64,000 bases of DNA from Kappaphycus alvarezii (GCA_002205965.3 NADL03000037.1:248001-312000); one strand, 5' to 3'; positions 23,611 to 35,171 are shown, numbered from the stretch's first letter. Numbers and translations: made by a program. Notes: generated by a model from the sequence alone, not told the origin.

Positions 23611-25754
23611 ATGGTCGTATAAAGATATTGTAGGACGACATACTACATCCGTTTGATGGTCACGCTACCTTCAGCGAATGTAGTAAGGAGTTCTCAATAT
23701 CTGTAAAGGAGAGGGAGGGGGGGTCTGGATTTCGGTTACTTTGTTAATCTCATTTACGACTAACTTCGAGCATATAGCGATTACCAACTCGATGACTTCC
23801 GGAATTTTGCACTTTATTCCTTTTAGATCAACATATGATATATTCCCGAAAAACTCATCTCGCAAAAACTCATTGCAAATCCCAAGTAGATATAATAGAC
23901 TCAGTGTTACTGGTGAAAACAATTTTAGTTATTTCTACAAGTGGAATCTTAACATTCTCCTTATAATCTACACTGATATCCAAATCTTTAACGGTTGCGT
24001 ATTCTTCCCGAAAATTCTGCAACAAAATCCAGCCAGTCTTGCTCCCGTGGACGAAACAATTCTGTTGATAGTCTTTTCGCTTAGAAAGGACTGTACTTGG
24101 TTTTTTCTCCTCCTTTTCCGCAGCTGTGGTCGATTTACACAACAAAGTAAGGCTTGAACAAATTCAAGTACATTTTTTCTAAATCGATGACTTCTTTTGA
24201 GTGAATGGAACGATAGAGAAAACAACGGCAAAAGCAACGATTCTTCGGATATTTGAACGGACATTCTCCTGAAAGATTGATTTGTTTCCTTCTGGATCAA
24301 TTAAAATACCGGGAACGGATATAGGACGAAGCAATACTCTAAACAAAAACTTTATTCACAACAATTTACCCCGCTTCAGAAGGCGCTGGCGTTACGAAAA
24401 TATTTCTTGCTAACCTCTGTTAGATAAGTACAAGATTACGAAAAATATCACTAATCAATGTGAAAGAAATCGTCAACGCGTCAAGTTTTCTTGACCTCCA
24501 AGCGCTGAATGAGCAGAATAACCAAAGGAGAAGAAAAAAACTAGAAAAATACGGTGACTCACCCTCCAGCTTACCCATCCAACGTCTTCTCTTCCGGGAA
24601 ATTTCAAATTCGCCGATTGATGTCTCAACGCAAGGAGGAGGTGATCGCTGGCTGAAGTAGTGAAGTGTCCTGTCGTTGACGGTCGTGAGTCACGGCTGGG
24701 GATTGATGAAAGGTTGGCCGCTCTGGGAGGTGCGGTTTGTGAGGCCTGCTTATATGTGGTTGAAAGGGCTTTAAAGTACCCCCGTTTATGGCTCTGGGTT
24801 TCCATCTACATCGGGCATGATCTAGTGTTTAGATCTCATAATATCACTGTACAGTATCTTGTATGATTTCTACTTTATGATGAGAAAAAATATTGTATTC
24901 CTTACATGTTCCATTCTTCTATGACTATGCCATTTTTTCATAAATATGTCCTAAATTATTATTATTAGATGCGTCCTTGTGACTAGATTGCTGTTTCAGG
25001 TGAGCTTAGTTATTAGAGAGCTTACGCACAAAGATTTCAGAAATAAAACAGCCAAATTTCAGCAATAGAATTACAGTCTGTAATTCAATTGCAGAATTCT
25101 GGAATGAAGTCGTGAGGTAAATTGCTGAAATGTGACCAGTTAGTGAAGACCCGTGAGAAATGGTTGTGAGGAATAAAGATCGTACAGCAGGAGTTTTCGC
25201 GCCAGTTCATGCGTAATCACGTTTTCAAATTTCAGAAAATCACTTCAGAAATACTTTTCAGAAATTTATCATACTACCTATTTCTGAAGACTTTTCAGAA
25301 TTCTGTTTTTGCGTTAGCTCACTATTATAACCTCAGAATATTCTACGAACATTTACAGCGACCATGTGTACGAGTACTGTAATATTTTAATTATTACAGT
25401 AGACCGTACGGTACTGATTTGATTATTGCAGTAGAAATTTTTATTGCGCTACAGTACCTACTAATATTCATATTTTAATAAACCCTTAAAAAATTGCTAA
25501 AACTAGCGGAAATATTTTCATTGTGTTATTAAATTGTTTTCTCATAATACGAATTACTCCCCGTCGTAATTATATTAATTTCATTATGATATCGTATTTA
25601 AATTCATATAATTGTAACTGTAATCCAGGCTTACAATTTCTTTACAGTATCCTCACTTATTAATCTAACCTATACTGTGCACTGGGTGGGTGGGTGGGAA
25701 TACATACAGTATCGTGCTGTACTGTATCATACAACTGTACATGTACGCACGTTA
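23611..25754. other. AT-rich spacer with short unassigned ORFs
   Basis: Frames of 66-138 codons occur on both strands (23741-24157 +, 23968-24300 -, 24473-24805 -) without a recognisable domain and with overlapping antisense frames. TACTGTA/TACAGTA units occur at 24846, 25375-25455 and 25708-25742, and a GGGT repeat at about 25685-25698. Confidence 0.35.
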
Positions 25755-25912
25755 GAGCATCTCTAGCGCACACGTAAAAACAGGTTCTATTTGCCTTTTT
25801 CGAGCTCCCTCGTTGGGAGATCTATGGGATAGATTGACATGAAAACCCTTTTTTATCATGTCGATTATATCAGCCCTACCGCGTCCGGCTATGTAAAGCA
25901 GTCGAGCGCGCC

Positions 25913-27309
25913 ATGGCGGAGTCAGACGAGTTGATCGAGGACGAAGCTCTGTCTTACCTTGCCGTTACTGGCATCCTGCCCGGGCTCGAGCCACAGCGTT
26001 TTCCCCACCGCACTGGGTTTCAATATGAAAAAATCTCCAACGTCACCCGCGACTTCAACGCTGCGTTGGATCGCCTGTTGGGCGACTACTTTGGCGCCGC
26101 GCCGAAGTACGGAGAAGAAACGTTTGAGCGCCGTTTTAGGATGCCCCGCAAGGTCTTCGAACACGTCTTCAGGAAACTACAGGGACACGGGATATTCGCC
26201 CGAAGGGAAGAAGGTTTAGAAAAGCAAGGCATTCACCCGTTGCAGCGCACAGTAGCGGCAGTGCGGATGCTAGAGTACGGAGTCACCGCAGATGCCTTAG
26301 AAAAGTACCTACAGATGTCAGAAGGTTCTGAACTACTGTCTGTAAAAGCTTTCTACTGTTTGATTGTCGAAGAGTTTGGCGAAGAGTACTTGCGCAAGCC
26401 GACGGAGCAGGATCTGAGGCGCATCATCAAGATCAATGCTGCACGTGGCTTCCCGGGCTACATTGGTACCATAGGCTTCCAACACTGGAATTGGAAGAAT
26501 TGTCTGGTCGCTTGGGCTGGGCAGTACAAGGGGAAAGAGAAGAAACCAATAGTAGTGCTCGAGGCGATCTGTGATGCCGAAATCTAGATATGGCATGCAA
26601 ATTTCGGAAGTTCTGGATCTTTTAACGACCTGAAAGTCCTGGACACGTCTGCAACCATGCAGAAGATATGCTAGCAAGAGTTACCTCCTTACCTTCCGTA
26701 CGCCTTAAATGGTACACCGCGTACTATGGTATACAACCTGGTAGACAGCATCTACCCTAACTGGGCCATCTTTGCGAAAAAAATCAAGGACACATGCAGC
26801 GTAGAAGAACGTGCTTTCTCTAAGGCTCAGAAGCCTTCAGAAAGGATATAGGGCGCGCTTTTGGAGTTCTTGTACCTCGTTTCAGCATTTTACAGCGCCC
26901 GTACAGGATGTGGAAGGGCACGGACATGGCTTATGTTATGAAAGCATGCATAACGCTACACAATATGGTAGTTGAGGCCCGAATGGACACATATGACGGC
27001 TGCATGAGCGGTCTGGTGCACTTCCAGGAGGTGGTCGCCATGTTCAATAAATTTCAGAGCTCCAAATGGAAGTCATTCAAAACTACTCAAGAGATACGTC
27101 TTGCGCACTGCATCGAAAAAAGCTGCGTTCTCAGGCTTTTACTGTGCTTCAGAGAGGAGATCGATATGGCGTTCTTCTCTTCAAATATTTCCGACTTTCT
27201 CTTAGCGGATGATGCTAACTACAGGACAACTTGCGTGCGTAACTCCTCTTGCTTGATGACCTTAGCGTTGCGGCTGCCGATGCCAAAACGATCTTCTGCT
27301 TTACGTTGA
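25913..27309 (+). pseudogene. PIF/Harbinger transposase (plant-transposon type), broken
   Basis: The first frame, 25913-26587 (224 codons), contains FERRFRMPRKVFEHVFRKL and GIHPLQRTVAAVRMLEYG, then the core entry GTIGFQHWNWKNCLVAW and GQYKGKEKKPIVVLEA. In active members this motif reads (S/T)-I-D-x-x-H-W; here Gly replaces the first catalytic Asp. After the stop at 26585-26587, family-like sequence continues (SIYPNWAIFAKKI near 26.75 kb; AYVMKACITLHNMVVEARMD near 26.95 kb, in the frame 26908-27309). The middle portion, including the second catalytic region, is degraded. The copy is therefore inactive, although its ends are well kept. Confidence 0.78.
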
Positions 27310-27656
27310 GGTGTCTTCTTGGCTGGCGAGCGCTCAAGAGGCTCGGTAGAGCTTTCCTCTACATCGCCAGAAAGTTCCTGGCTCCGGGATGACTCCGTTC
27401 ATGGCGGTGTGCACCACTTAGGGTGGTGACGGAGCACCTTCCAGGCGTCGAAGTACAACCACTTCGTGAAACGGAAGTCGTTGAAGTCTTAGGATATAAC
27501 GTTCTTCTTGCCAAGGTGTATGCTCACAGCAATTGACTCGTTCAGTTCCGAAACTCCGGTTGGGTTAGATGCCTCGACTCTGCACATGGCGACTCGAAAC
27601 TTCTGAAAATCTGCAGACATGTCGGAGAAATGTAATGCAATACTATTCGTAGTACG

Positions 27657-27941
27657 CTATCCATACCTACCTTCCGTCTTCTGCAAATGATCTGGACCGA
27701 GCTCGACAAAACACCTCTTGACGGTCTCTATGAACACCTTGCTTGTTTGATCAACGCCAGCGATAGGGTCTTCTGATGCTTCAACCCACGCATTCGCGAG
27801 CGTTTCATTCTCTAAAAGGTCCCAGTTCTTTCCGCATCCCATGGTGGAAAAGAACAGCAGACGTAGGAAGTAGTTAGCGGGGGTGGGCGGATGGTCTGAG
27901 AAATGGGAAGGGTCAAGGTGTTTGTGTTGGGGAATAGGCAT
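27657..27941 (-). CDS. Harbinger Myb/trihelix-like partner protein (fragment)
   Basis: 94 codons with GKNWDLLENETLANAWVEAS and EDPIAGVDQTSKVFIETV. This is the pattern of the Myb-like second protein of Harbinger elements: R-G-x-x-(F/W)-(T/S)...E-x-x-x-L...A-W...SEDP-x-x-G-x-(D/N)-Q. The partner binds the element ends and helps import the transposase into the nucleus. The more likely start is the Met of TMGCGKNW, giving about 62 residues. The domain is cut short at 27657, and the following 300 bp towards the transposase show no clear continuation. Its place beside the transposase inside one TIR pair supports the assignment. Confidence 0.65.
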   Translation of the reverse strand: MPIPQHKHLDPSHFSDHPPTPANYFLRLLFFSTMGCGKNWDLLENETLANAWVEASEDPIAGVDQTSKVFIETVKRCFVELGPDHLQKTEGRYG

Positions 27942-28165
27942 TTGGCGGCAAGAGTTTTATTCGCGGTCCAATCACGAGAGCCATACAGTAATTTCTATTC
28001 GTTCCATTAGATTCACTTCAACCTCTAGTGGGGGGTCCGATAAAGAAATTTTGACCTCTAAAGAAAAGGGAAATGAAAAGGGTAGATTACAATATCTGCG
28101 GTAGAGTTGCGTTTTTATCCTGGGGCATGAAAATCTCGGATAAATTTTCTGCGGTAGAGATGCTC

Positions 28166-28902
28166 TAAGTGTATATAGTAGCCTGTGCACCTACTCATTA
28201 CGAAAATAGAATATACGTGTATACAATATAATTACTGCTGCACAGTACTTTTATCCGTACCTGTGTGACTTCTGTTGGCAGAACTGTAATGGTTGACAGA
28301 ACTGTAATGTTTCACAAAACAAAACAGAGTCGGCACAGACTCGCAGTGACAGACGCAATCACCTCCAACTTCAGTCTTTACCTTACAAACTGAACGAACA
28401 GGCAGTATCCAGCAGAGGTACCAACAGAAAAGTGAACAACAGAGTTACGCGGACAGGCAACTAGAGAAAAAGAGTTACAATCAGCAAATCGAAACAGCCC
28501 ACAGTCACGGAACAGTGACAAAAACAGGGCAATAGGAACACATGAGTCTCAGATTAATCCCCTTGTATCTGACTCCTTGGTCTGTTGAAACTTGGTTTCG
28601 AATCTTATATAGACGAATATTTCCGGAGTTCGTCATGACATGAATGAAATTACTCGTGTTGCATTTATCCAATTCATACACAACAGAAAGCTAAGTTGTC
28701 AGCATTTCTGACGTCCTTTCACAAAGGTACACATACATAAGTGATGACTACTACTGTCAGCCAAGGAACTTGCATCATTCCCGCTTTACAGTATTACAGG
28801 AATACTGTTCAGTCCGCAGCAGTACTGTACTGTACTTTGCTGTACTGTATATTAACTTAATACTGTACAACAGTGCAATAATTCACTCACTTCAGACAGA
28901 TA
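28166..28902. other. Spacer between two transposons
   Basis: No gene seen. A dense CTGTA/TACTGTA cluster lies at 28815-28868, directly next to the TIR of the Tigger element. Confidence 0.4.
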
Positions 28903-31519
28903 CAGTGTTTCCCGGATAAGATCATACCGCTTAAGCGCATATCCCGCATTATTTGCACACCATATTGGTCCACAGACCAAAAAATCGTGGAAATTGGCCT
29001 CTATTTGAAACATGCATGATTTCCCGCATATTAGTGCAAACGCACCGTTAGGCAAACCTACTTTTAATTAAATTTATGAGAAAGTGGAATGCATGTGGAT
29101 GCACAGCGAAAATTGTTGTGGTCCCAGTCAAAGGTGTGCTGTACAGTAAATTCAAACGGATCAACTCAAAAAGGTCTTAGGCATGTACGCATGTTCCGTT
29201 CGAAGAGGCTGTGAATTTCCAACTCCTGGGGAAACTCTTTACTGCGTCGACGAAACCAGAACACCGAATCTTCGCTGCAAAAGGAACTGCTGTGACTAAC
29301 ATAACAGTTCCTTGCAAGGCGTTAAAGCAGGAACACTGTACATGAATCACATAGACAGTGGGGAAGAGGTTTGGGTGTTTTACTCTTGGAAGATATATCC
29401 GATCTATCCCATGGTTTTCCAGACAACCACAATCGACTCAAAAAAGGGTATACCGACACAGTAATGGGGATATAAAGCTACTGTAGTGGTCGAGACAGAT
29501 CCAAGAGCTGTCACAGTAATACTTTTACTCCATAATACAAACGGTCAAAGATTCCAACAAATAAATGCCAACGAAGCTTCTCATTGAGCTTGAACTATCA
29601 TAAACAAAAGTTAAATAACAGAACAGGAACGGGTGGAACTGCTACGAATCTCTATCACAAATCTAGCAGTCCCTTTTACCGACCCAGCGCAAAAGGAACA
29701 ATGCTGACAGAATCCCGACGCCTCCAGATCTACGAGTAGTTTTTACGACGTATTACTAAAGGAGAAAATACTGAACAAAAGCTTTTGGCCTGTTGAGCGC
29801 ATGAAAAATTCAAGCTCAAAGCCGTCCCCAACCAGTCCACGATATTTCGAATTATCAGGGAAGAAAAGAGTCCAAGATAAACACGGAAAATTGGAGTGAG
29901 GCACCGTGATCGTACGGGACAGAACCATGTATTGGAGGAAGTACTCTATCGGTGGTTATGCAATCAGTACTGCAGAAGAATTTGCAAGTAAGGTCGTATG
30001 ATACAGGAAAAGGCAACCCGGCCATAATTGTTGGCTAACAAGTTGTTGAATGGGCAGGACCAGTTCAAAAACACATTTGACACTGGATGATTGAGTCTAT
30101 TTTAAGACAGTTGGCCGCTGAAATGTCGGATAACTGTTGGTAATGCTGGTGATGCTGATGAACATGGTGTGGCAGCCGGTTTAGCTCGTCTACGGCCTCT
30201 TGTTCAAAAATGTAATACCTCTGATGTTTGGAATGCTGACAAGTTCGGTTTGTTTTTCAATATGCCACCGGATAATACAATCTCTGCGCGAGAGTTGGGA
30301 GGGCGAAAAAAAGAAAAGAAACGTATCACTGGCCTTGCATGTTGCAATGCCAACGGGGGTCGAAAATATCCTCTAATGACTATTGGCAAATCTTGTCGTC
30401 TTTGGTGCTTTAAAAAGAAGACAGGGCAGGAGATGGGTTTCTATTATCAATACAACAAGAAGGCATGGATGACTTCGTCGCTGTTTTTTCAATGATTGCG
30501 GAGGTTTAACAACTATATAAGGATTAGGGTTGGGCATCAAGCGTTATTGCTCATTGACAACTGTTTGGCGCATGGCACTGCAGAAACCATTCCAGATCTC
30601 GATTTTGGTCAGGTGTAATTTCTTCCTCCCAACAGAACCTCTAGAACTCAGCCATGTGATGTTGGTATAATTGCAGCTCTCAAATGCACATTTAGACAGT
30701 TACAGATGGAAAGGGTTATTGATTTAATTGATGTTGATGCTACTAAGATTTACAAGCTCGATCAGTTAGCTGCTATGAATTGGATTACTGAATCATGGGG
30801 AGAACTCCCTGAGACTATTATTTCGAATTGTTGGAAACATACTGGGCTGTTGCGTGGGCATTCATCGTCAGTCATGTCGATCCGTACTTTGTTGAATGAG
30901 ACTACCAAAATGCTGGAATCTCACATTGCTTCAGCTGTTACACTAGCGAATAGGATGTCTGTAGAGCAGTTTCTATACCCGGAAGATGAGAAAAATGTTT
31001 TTGAAGTTTTTAAAGAAAATTCTATCGTTAACGATATTGTGACGCAGTGTCGTACACCGGATGACGGGTTTGTGAATGAAGAGACGAGCAAGGAGGAGGA
31101 AAAATTTTAGCTACCATCTCTGAAAGAACAACAGAGAATTGTAGCAATGGCGAAAATTATATGTCGCTCGGCTTTGCCTAACGAACGGGATGGATTTAAG
31201 GGTTTGGTTGTCGTCCAGGATAAGTTGCGAAAGTTTAGCCGAGAGGCTCAATCCCAGACTCGAATTGAGCAGTACTTTAAGCCTTTATAGTTCCGGTGTA
31301 CTGCTCTGAGCTGAAATACAGGGGTTTCTATGCCTGTGAAGACCATTCGATGGCCTTGCAGTCTGATTCCCGCTTATATTCATTTCCCGCTTAAGCTGCA
31401 TAAATAACTGTAGCATGTCCATCAACGGGGGAAATGTCTGGGTGCTTTAATTTTTTGAAAAATGTGGTCGGTTGGGGCCCGGGGTCCATCAACTGTATGC
31501 GATTAAGCAGGAAATACTG
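28903..31519 (+). mobile_element. pogo/Tigger-type DNA transposon with TIRs and TA flanks, 2.6 kb
   Basis: The left end, CAGTGTTTCCCGGATAAG at 28903, and the right end, read on the minus strand from 31519 as CAGTATTTCCTGCTTAAT, are imperfect inverted repeats. Each is flanked by TA (28901-28902 and 31520-31521), the Tc1/mariner/pogo target. The interior encodes a CENP-B/DDE_1-type transposase on the + strand. Confidence 0.82.
29740..31290 (+). pseudogene. pogo/Tigger transposase (HTH_CENPB + DDE_1), broken
   Basis: Remnants of the CENP-B-type helix-turn-helix region are readable at about 29.75-30.05 kb in mixed frames. The DDE_1 core is better kept. Frame 30169-30495 has DVWNADKFGLFFNMPP (first Asp, with K where the family has E after it), LGGRKKEKKRITGLACCNANG and KKAWMTSSLFF. 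At 30541-30576 ALLLIDNCLAHG carries the second Asp. TSRTQPCDVGIIAALKC near 30.64 kb has the third. Frame 30706-31110 then gives IYKLDQLAAMNWITESW and ISNCWKHTGLL. Several stops interrupt it. About 500 residues would be normal, and the spread here agrees with one decayed full-length gene. Confidence 0.8.
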
Positions 31520-31579
31520 TAGCCCAAAAAGGGGGAAAACGGTGGGTTAATTTACTATGGTAGAAATGGTTTGATTACA

Positions 31580-31775
31580 AGTACAGAGGACTCCCAACCT
31601 TCCCATTACTCGCAGTAAACCAACCCAATTTCCGAGAACCGAGAACCATTTTTCCCCCTTTATTCTGGAGAGCAAATACAGAGGACTCCCAACCGTTCCA
31701 TTACTCGCAGTAAAACAATACCAATTTACCCAATTTCCGTATTTGCTCTCCAGAATAAAGGGGGAAAAATGGTTC
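31580..31775. repeat. Nested short direct and inverted repeats beside the hairpin
   Basis: AGAGGACTCCCAACC followed by TTACTCGCAGTAAA occurs twice (about 31580-31617 and 31679-31715). The stretch at 31645-31682 (through CCCCCTTTATTCTGGAGAGC) is repeated as a perfect inverted copy at 31738-31775. Both lie against the outer end of the long inverted duplication at 31771. Confidence 0.65.
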
Positions 31776-31812
31776 TCTGGAATACACTGTATACACAATT
31801 TCAAGTTGTAGC

Positions 31813-32970
31813 CTAAGTGTCGCTCAAGACTCCTTCCAACAAACAACTGGCGTTATTCTGGACGAGTCTCGCCGCGTGACGAGCGAACAATGTTCGCTGC
31901 GCATCAGCAATCGGAACGGCTGCCCGTGCGGCAATGCCATTCGCAACCCGGTTGGCGAAGTCCCGAGCGGAAGGGTGCCAGCCCCCCAACGTGGAGAGTG
32001 GAAGGGCAATGAAGCGATGCCCAGGACCGTTGGAACGTATCAACTCGGCAAAGCGAGTGTCCTTGCCCAGGCGAGCATGGTTAAGGGGCTTGAGTGGGCA
32101 TCGCGCCAGGGAGGGAAGGCGGGCGGGGGTCAGGGGATGGATAACGGTTACATCGTAATAGTCCGTGCCCCCGTTCTCTCCAAGCGCCTTGATGTCCGGG
32201 CGAACTGCATGGCCGGGTTGTGGCGGCTCGAGGACAGGGTGTCGGCAGCTTTGGAGAGATCTGCAGCAAACAAACGTGTCTGCGAGTTATGCCGCCACCC
32301 GCGTGTGGATCCATAGGCACAGCACAGCGCGTGGTCACCATACTGATCCATGAGGGTCGTGCATCCCCTTTGTGGCATTTCGAGGCTGGAGGAAACAGTG
32401 GCACTCTGCAATAGAACTGCAACCACGTCTTGTAATTGCGGTCCGGGATGTAGGTACCCAACCCCGGAGCCGTTGGCATGACAGCCAGTCCTTGCAACCC
32501 TCCACTGACAACGAGGCTCGGAATGCAACAGTCCTCTCATCCCCCTTCGGCATGGCATCAAAGGCCTTTTCCTCAACTGGGCGGACGAGTTGGCCCTGCC
32601 CAAACCTCTGCACTGAGTCGATAGCCGTGAAATGGACCACCTTCTCGGGTGCCACTTGTGTCTTCCAGTCGTCGTGCGCCCGAACTGCGGATTTGTATGA
32701 ATGAAGAGCAGTGTTCGGTAGCACAGGCAGAAGGGTAGAGCAAAGGGCACGCGTGAGGGACACGGAGGAAAGGAACGCAGCCGCCGCAGTGAGCTTCGCA
32801 GAGCGAAGCCCAATGCCAAAAGTTGGCTTGAGGGGGCCGAAGGGCGCCACAGGGAGTTGTAATTCCCGAAAAGTGTTGCTGTCCAGAACCCCGCCCATCA
32901 ACCCCCGCAGTGTAGCTTCAACAGCGGAATCGAATTCCGCGGCCCCCTTAGCAGTGGAATGAGTACCCAA
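31813..32970 (-). pseudogene. RLE-type LINE tail, copy 2 (left arm plus loop)
   Basis: Minus-strand frames 32970-32335, 32819-32148 and 32043-31813 together hold the same C-terminal module as the other RLE copies. A helical region (SVSLTRALCSTLLPVLPNTA) and a stretch ending WLSCQRLRGWVPTS come first. Then come QYGDHALCCAYG with the zinc-type His and Cys residues, RLFAADLSKAA, and the end piece RFIALPLSTLGGWHPSARDF. The frame changes at least twice, so it is broken. No reverse transcriptase lies upstream, consistent with 5' truncation. The 3' half is shared almost exactly with copy 3. Confidence 0.6.
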
Positions 32971-33055
32971 TTTCCGTAAAAATCAGTATGGTGACCACGC
33001 GCTGTGCTGTGCCTATGGATCCACACGCGGGTGGCGGCATAACTCGCAGACACGT

Positions 33056-33514
33056 TTGTTTGCTGCAGATCTCTCCAAAGCTGCCCGACACCCTGTCCTC
33101 GAGCCGCCACAACCCGGCCATGCAGTTCGCCCGGACATCAAGGCGCTTGGAGAGAACGGGGGCACGGACTATTACGATGTAACCGTTATCCATCCCCTGA
33201 CCCCCGCCCGCCTTCCCTCCCTGGCGCGATGCCCACTCAAGCCCCTTAACCATGCTCGCCTGGGCAAGGACACTCGCTTTGCCGAGTTGATACGTTCCAA
33301 CGGTCCTGGGCATCGCTTCATTGCCCTTCCACTCTCCACGTTGGGGGGCTGGCACCCTTCCGCTCGGGACTTCGCCAACCGGGTTGCGAATGGCATTGCC
33401 GCACGGGCAGCCGTTCCGATTGCTGATGCGCAGCGAACATTGTTCGCTCGTCACGCGGCGAGACTCGTCCAGAATAATGCCAGTTGTTTGTTAGGAGTCT
33501 TGAGCGACACTTAG
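33056..33514 (+). pseudogene. RLE-type LINE tail, copy 3 (right arm of the hairpin)
   Basis: A single 152-codon frame covers the catalytic part. HAVRPDIKALG contains the R-P-D motif and GGTDYYDVTVIHPL the following Asp-Val-Thr, the spacing of a PD-(D/E)XK-like nuclease. FIALPLSTLGGWHPSARDFA is the conserved C-terminal block. The copy lacks the zinc knuckle because the arm starts inside it. This is the most legible active-site region of the family here, together with copy 5. Confidence 0.62.
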
Positions 33515-33556
33515 GCTACAACTTGAAATTGTGTATACAGTGAATTCCAGAGAACC

Positions 33557-34100
33557 TCCGTTCTGAGGGTATGTACAGTAAGTGGTTACCCTACGTACAG
33601 TAGTCCTCGTCTTTGATTGCTCCTGGCAGGAAAATTAAGTATACCAACCCATTCGACTGTAAGCCCCATTCACCCATTCAAGTAAAACCAATTTCCCCCT
33701 GTGGTAGAAATCTAGGTTGGTACCCAGTAAATTTGTACCAACGCAACAACATGCAGAGTTTAGCCACCCTATTCAAACCTAGTTATTATAGGTTTGTTAC
33801 TGTGCGGTATTCAAGACTTTGCAAGTAGGTACTGAATGCATTAAACTTCTTTCTGTTGCACCTGCATGTGTCTGTGGTAAAGTGAGATATTATTATTACT
33901 ACCATTAGCGTAGGTACCGTGTACTGGCCAAACCAATTGTGAAACCGTACAATGCCTCGAAAAACTGTAGATGACACTCCAATCTACCAGGTGGAAGGGA
34001 GGCCAGCCAGCAAACAAGCGGCATATAGTTAGGACGTGCGCAGTCCCCAGTAGATACGGAATGCATTAAACTTCTTTCTTGGAGGCTACTGTCAATGCGG
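33557..34100. other. Spacer with a 21-bp direct repeat
   Basis: The same 21 bases (starting GAATGCATTAAACTTC) occur at 33834-33854 and 34059-34079, enclosing 204 bp without a gene. It may be a target duplication around a small insertion. TACAGTA units occur at about 33573-33602. Confidence 0.45.
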
Positions 34101-34123
34101 AGTGCCGCTGTAAAAGAATGCCT

Positions 34124-34510
34124 CTAACCTTCGAAAACCGTTCCATTGCGCGAGTGGCAACAGTTCTCACGAGTTCCTTGACGACGGAGAACGCCGCCGG
34201 ATGTCATCTTCCTAGCGTTGAGATGGGAACAGGAACCAGCCTGTTTCTCCCCGGGCAGCTCAGCAAGGAACCCTTGGTATTTCCGCTGCTTCTCTGCGTG
34301 GGCTGCTTTTAGGGTCGTGAGTGGGTTGAAAGCCCTGGCTCTTGCGTGGGAGGGAGCGAGCGGGTTGATGAAGGTTACGTCAAAATAATCCGTGCCACCG
34401 ACAGCTCCCATCGCCCTGATGTCCGGCCTTGTCCTGATTTGGTAGTGTAAACGAGGTTCAATGAATGGACGTCGGGCGGCTCTTGCAAGATCATTCCCCA
34501 GTAAAGTCAC
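34124..34510 (-). pseudogene. RLE-type LINE tail, copy 4 (fragment)
   Basis: 128 codons contain RTRPDIRAMGAVGGTDYFDV and TFINPLAPSH, the R-P-D ... D-V-T pair, followed by a different and shortened C-terminus (KAAHAEKQRKYQGFLAELPG). The Lys/Arg-rich helix fits the family, but the terminal LGGW block is missing. It is diverged from copies 2 and 3, so it came from an independent insertion. Confidence 0.55.
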
Positions 34511-35171
34511 CTGGTTGTGGCGAGTATTCCCGCTCGCAGCCGCAGCGACAATGTATGTAGCAAGTGGTCCCCTTAGATATCCAGCATTAAATGCATCAAA
34601 AGGTCCTGAAATTTTCAGGACTCCCTGCTTTTGGGCAAGCCGTAAAAGGCCGCTTGCACTTCAGTACAGTACAGTACAGTACAGTACTGTATGGTACTGC
34701 AGGCCGCCCCCTCAAACTGTCCTGGGTTATTTACAGGGAGACACTGTGTACAGCACGGTACAGTACTGTGAAACAGAAGTCCGCTATCCGATCCTAGCCA
34801 ACTTGGCAACTGTAGAGTCTGCGCGCTTGATCGCAATTGCTGTTGGGAGGAAGCAAGTTTCTTTGGCGCCCAGTTAATAGTGACCTTCGGTAGGAATTAC
34901 ATGTATACCTGCGACCTGTGGTAGGAGGGCCAGGAAACTGCAGAGAAGATCGTACCTGCGACTTGTGCAGTTGTACAGCATTAGATCTCACCTTTTCAGT
35001 TGCATAGCACTGAGAATTAGTGATACTGTACAGTATGTACTGTAGCGGTACGCCTACGCATATTTAAGAATTCATCAGTTCCCCAGCTCATCGGCAACAT
35101 TAGACTGCATTTCACTGACCCCGATCATCGTTCCCAAGTATCTCTATCGGCAACCTCCTCTCCTCCCTTTC
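34511..35171. other. Spacer downstream of NTRC
   Basis: No gene recognised. A long TACAG run lies at 34662-34691 and further units at 34750-34770 and 35025-35043. Confidence 0.4.

Larger units (their letters stand above)
25755..28165 (+). mobile_element. PIF/Harbinger transposon with TIRs and two genes, 2.4 kb
   Basis: The ends are GAGCATCTCTA at 25755 and its inverse TAGAGATGCTC ending at 28165, flanked by TTA on the left and TAA on the right; Harbinger elements use 3-bp TWA targets. The arrangement inside is the family norm: a transposase (+) and a Myb/trihelix-like DNA-binding protein (-) in convergent orientation. Confidence 0.82.
31771..33556. repeat. Long inverted duplication (arms of about 575 bp, loop of about 635 bp)
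   Basis: Arm 31771-32347 is the near-perfect reverse complement of arm 32982-33556. I see only a few differences, such as GTCGGCAGC versus GTCGGGCAGC. The loop holds the upstream half of an RLE-type LINE tail, so the left arm plus loop is a longer copy and the right arm is an inverted duplicate of its 3' half. Transcription through it would give a long hairpin RNA. Confidence 0.85.

Noticed and set aside
31771-33556. Transposon with very long TIRs
   Set aside because: The arms are the 3' half of a LINE-type tail and the loop is the rest of the same copy, so inverted duplication explains it better.
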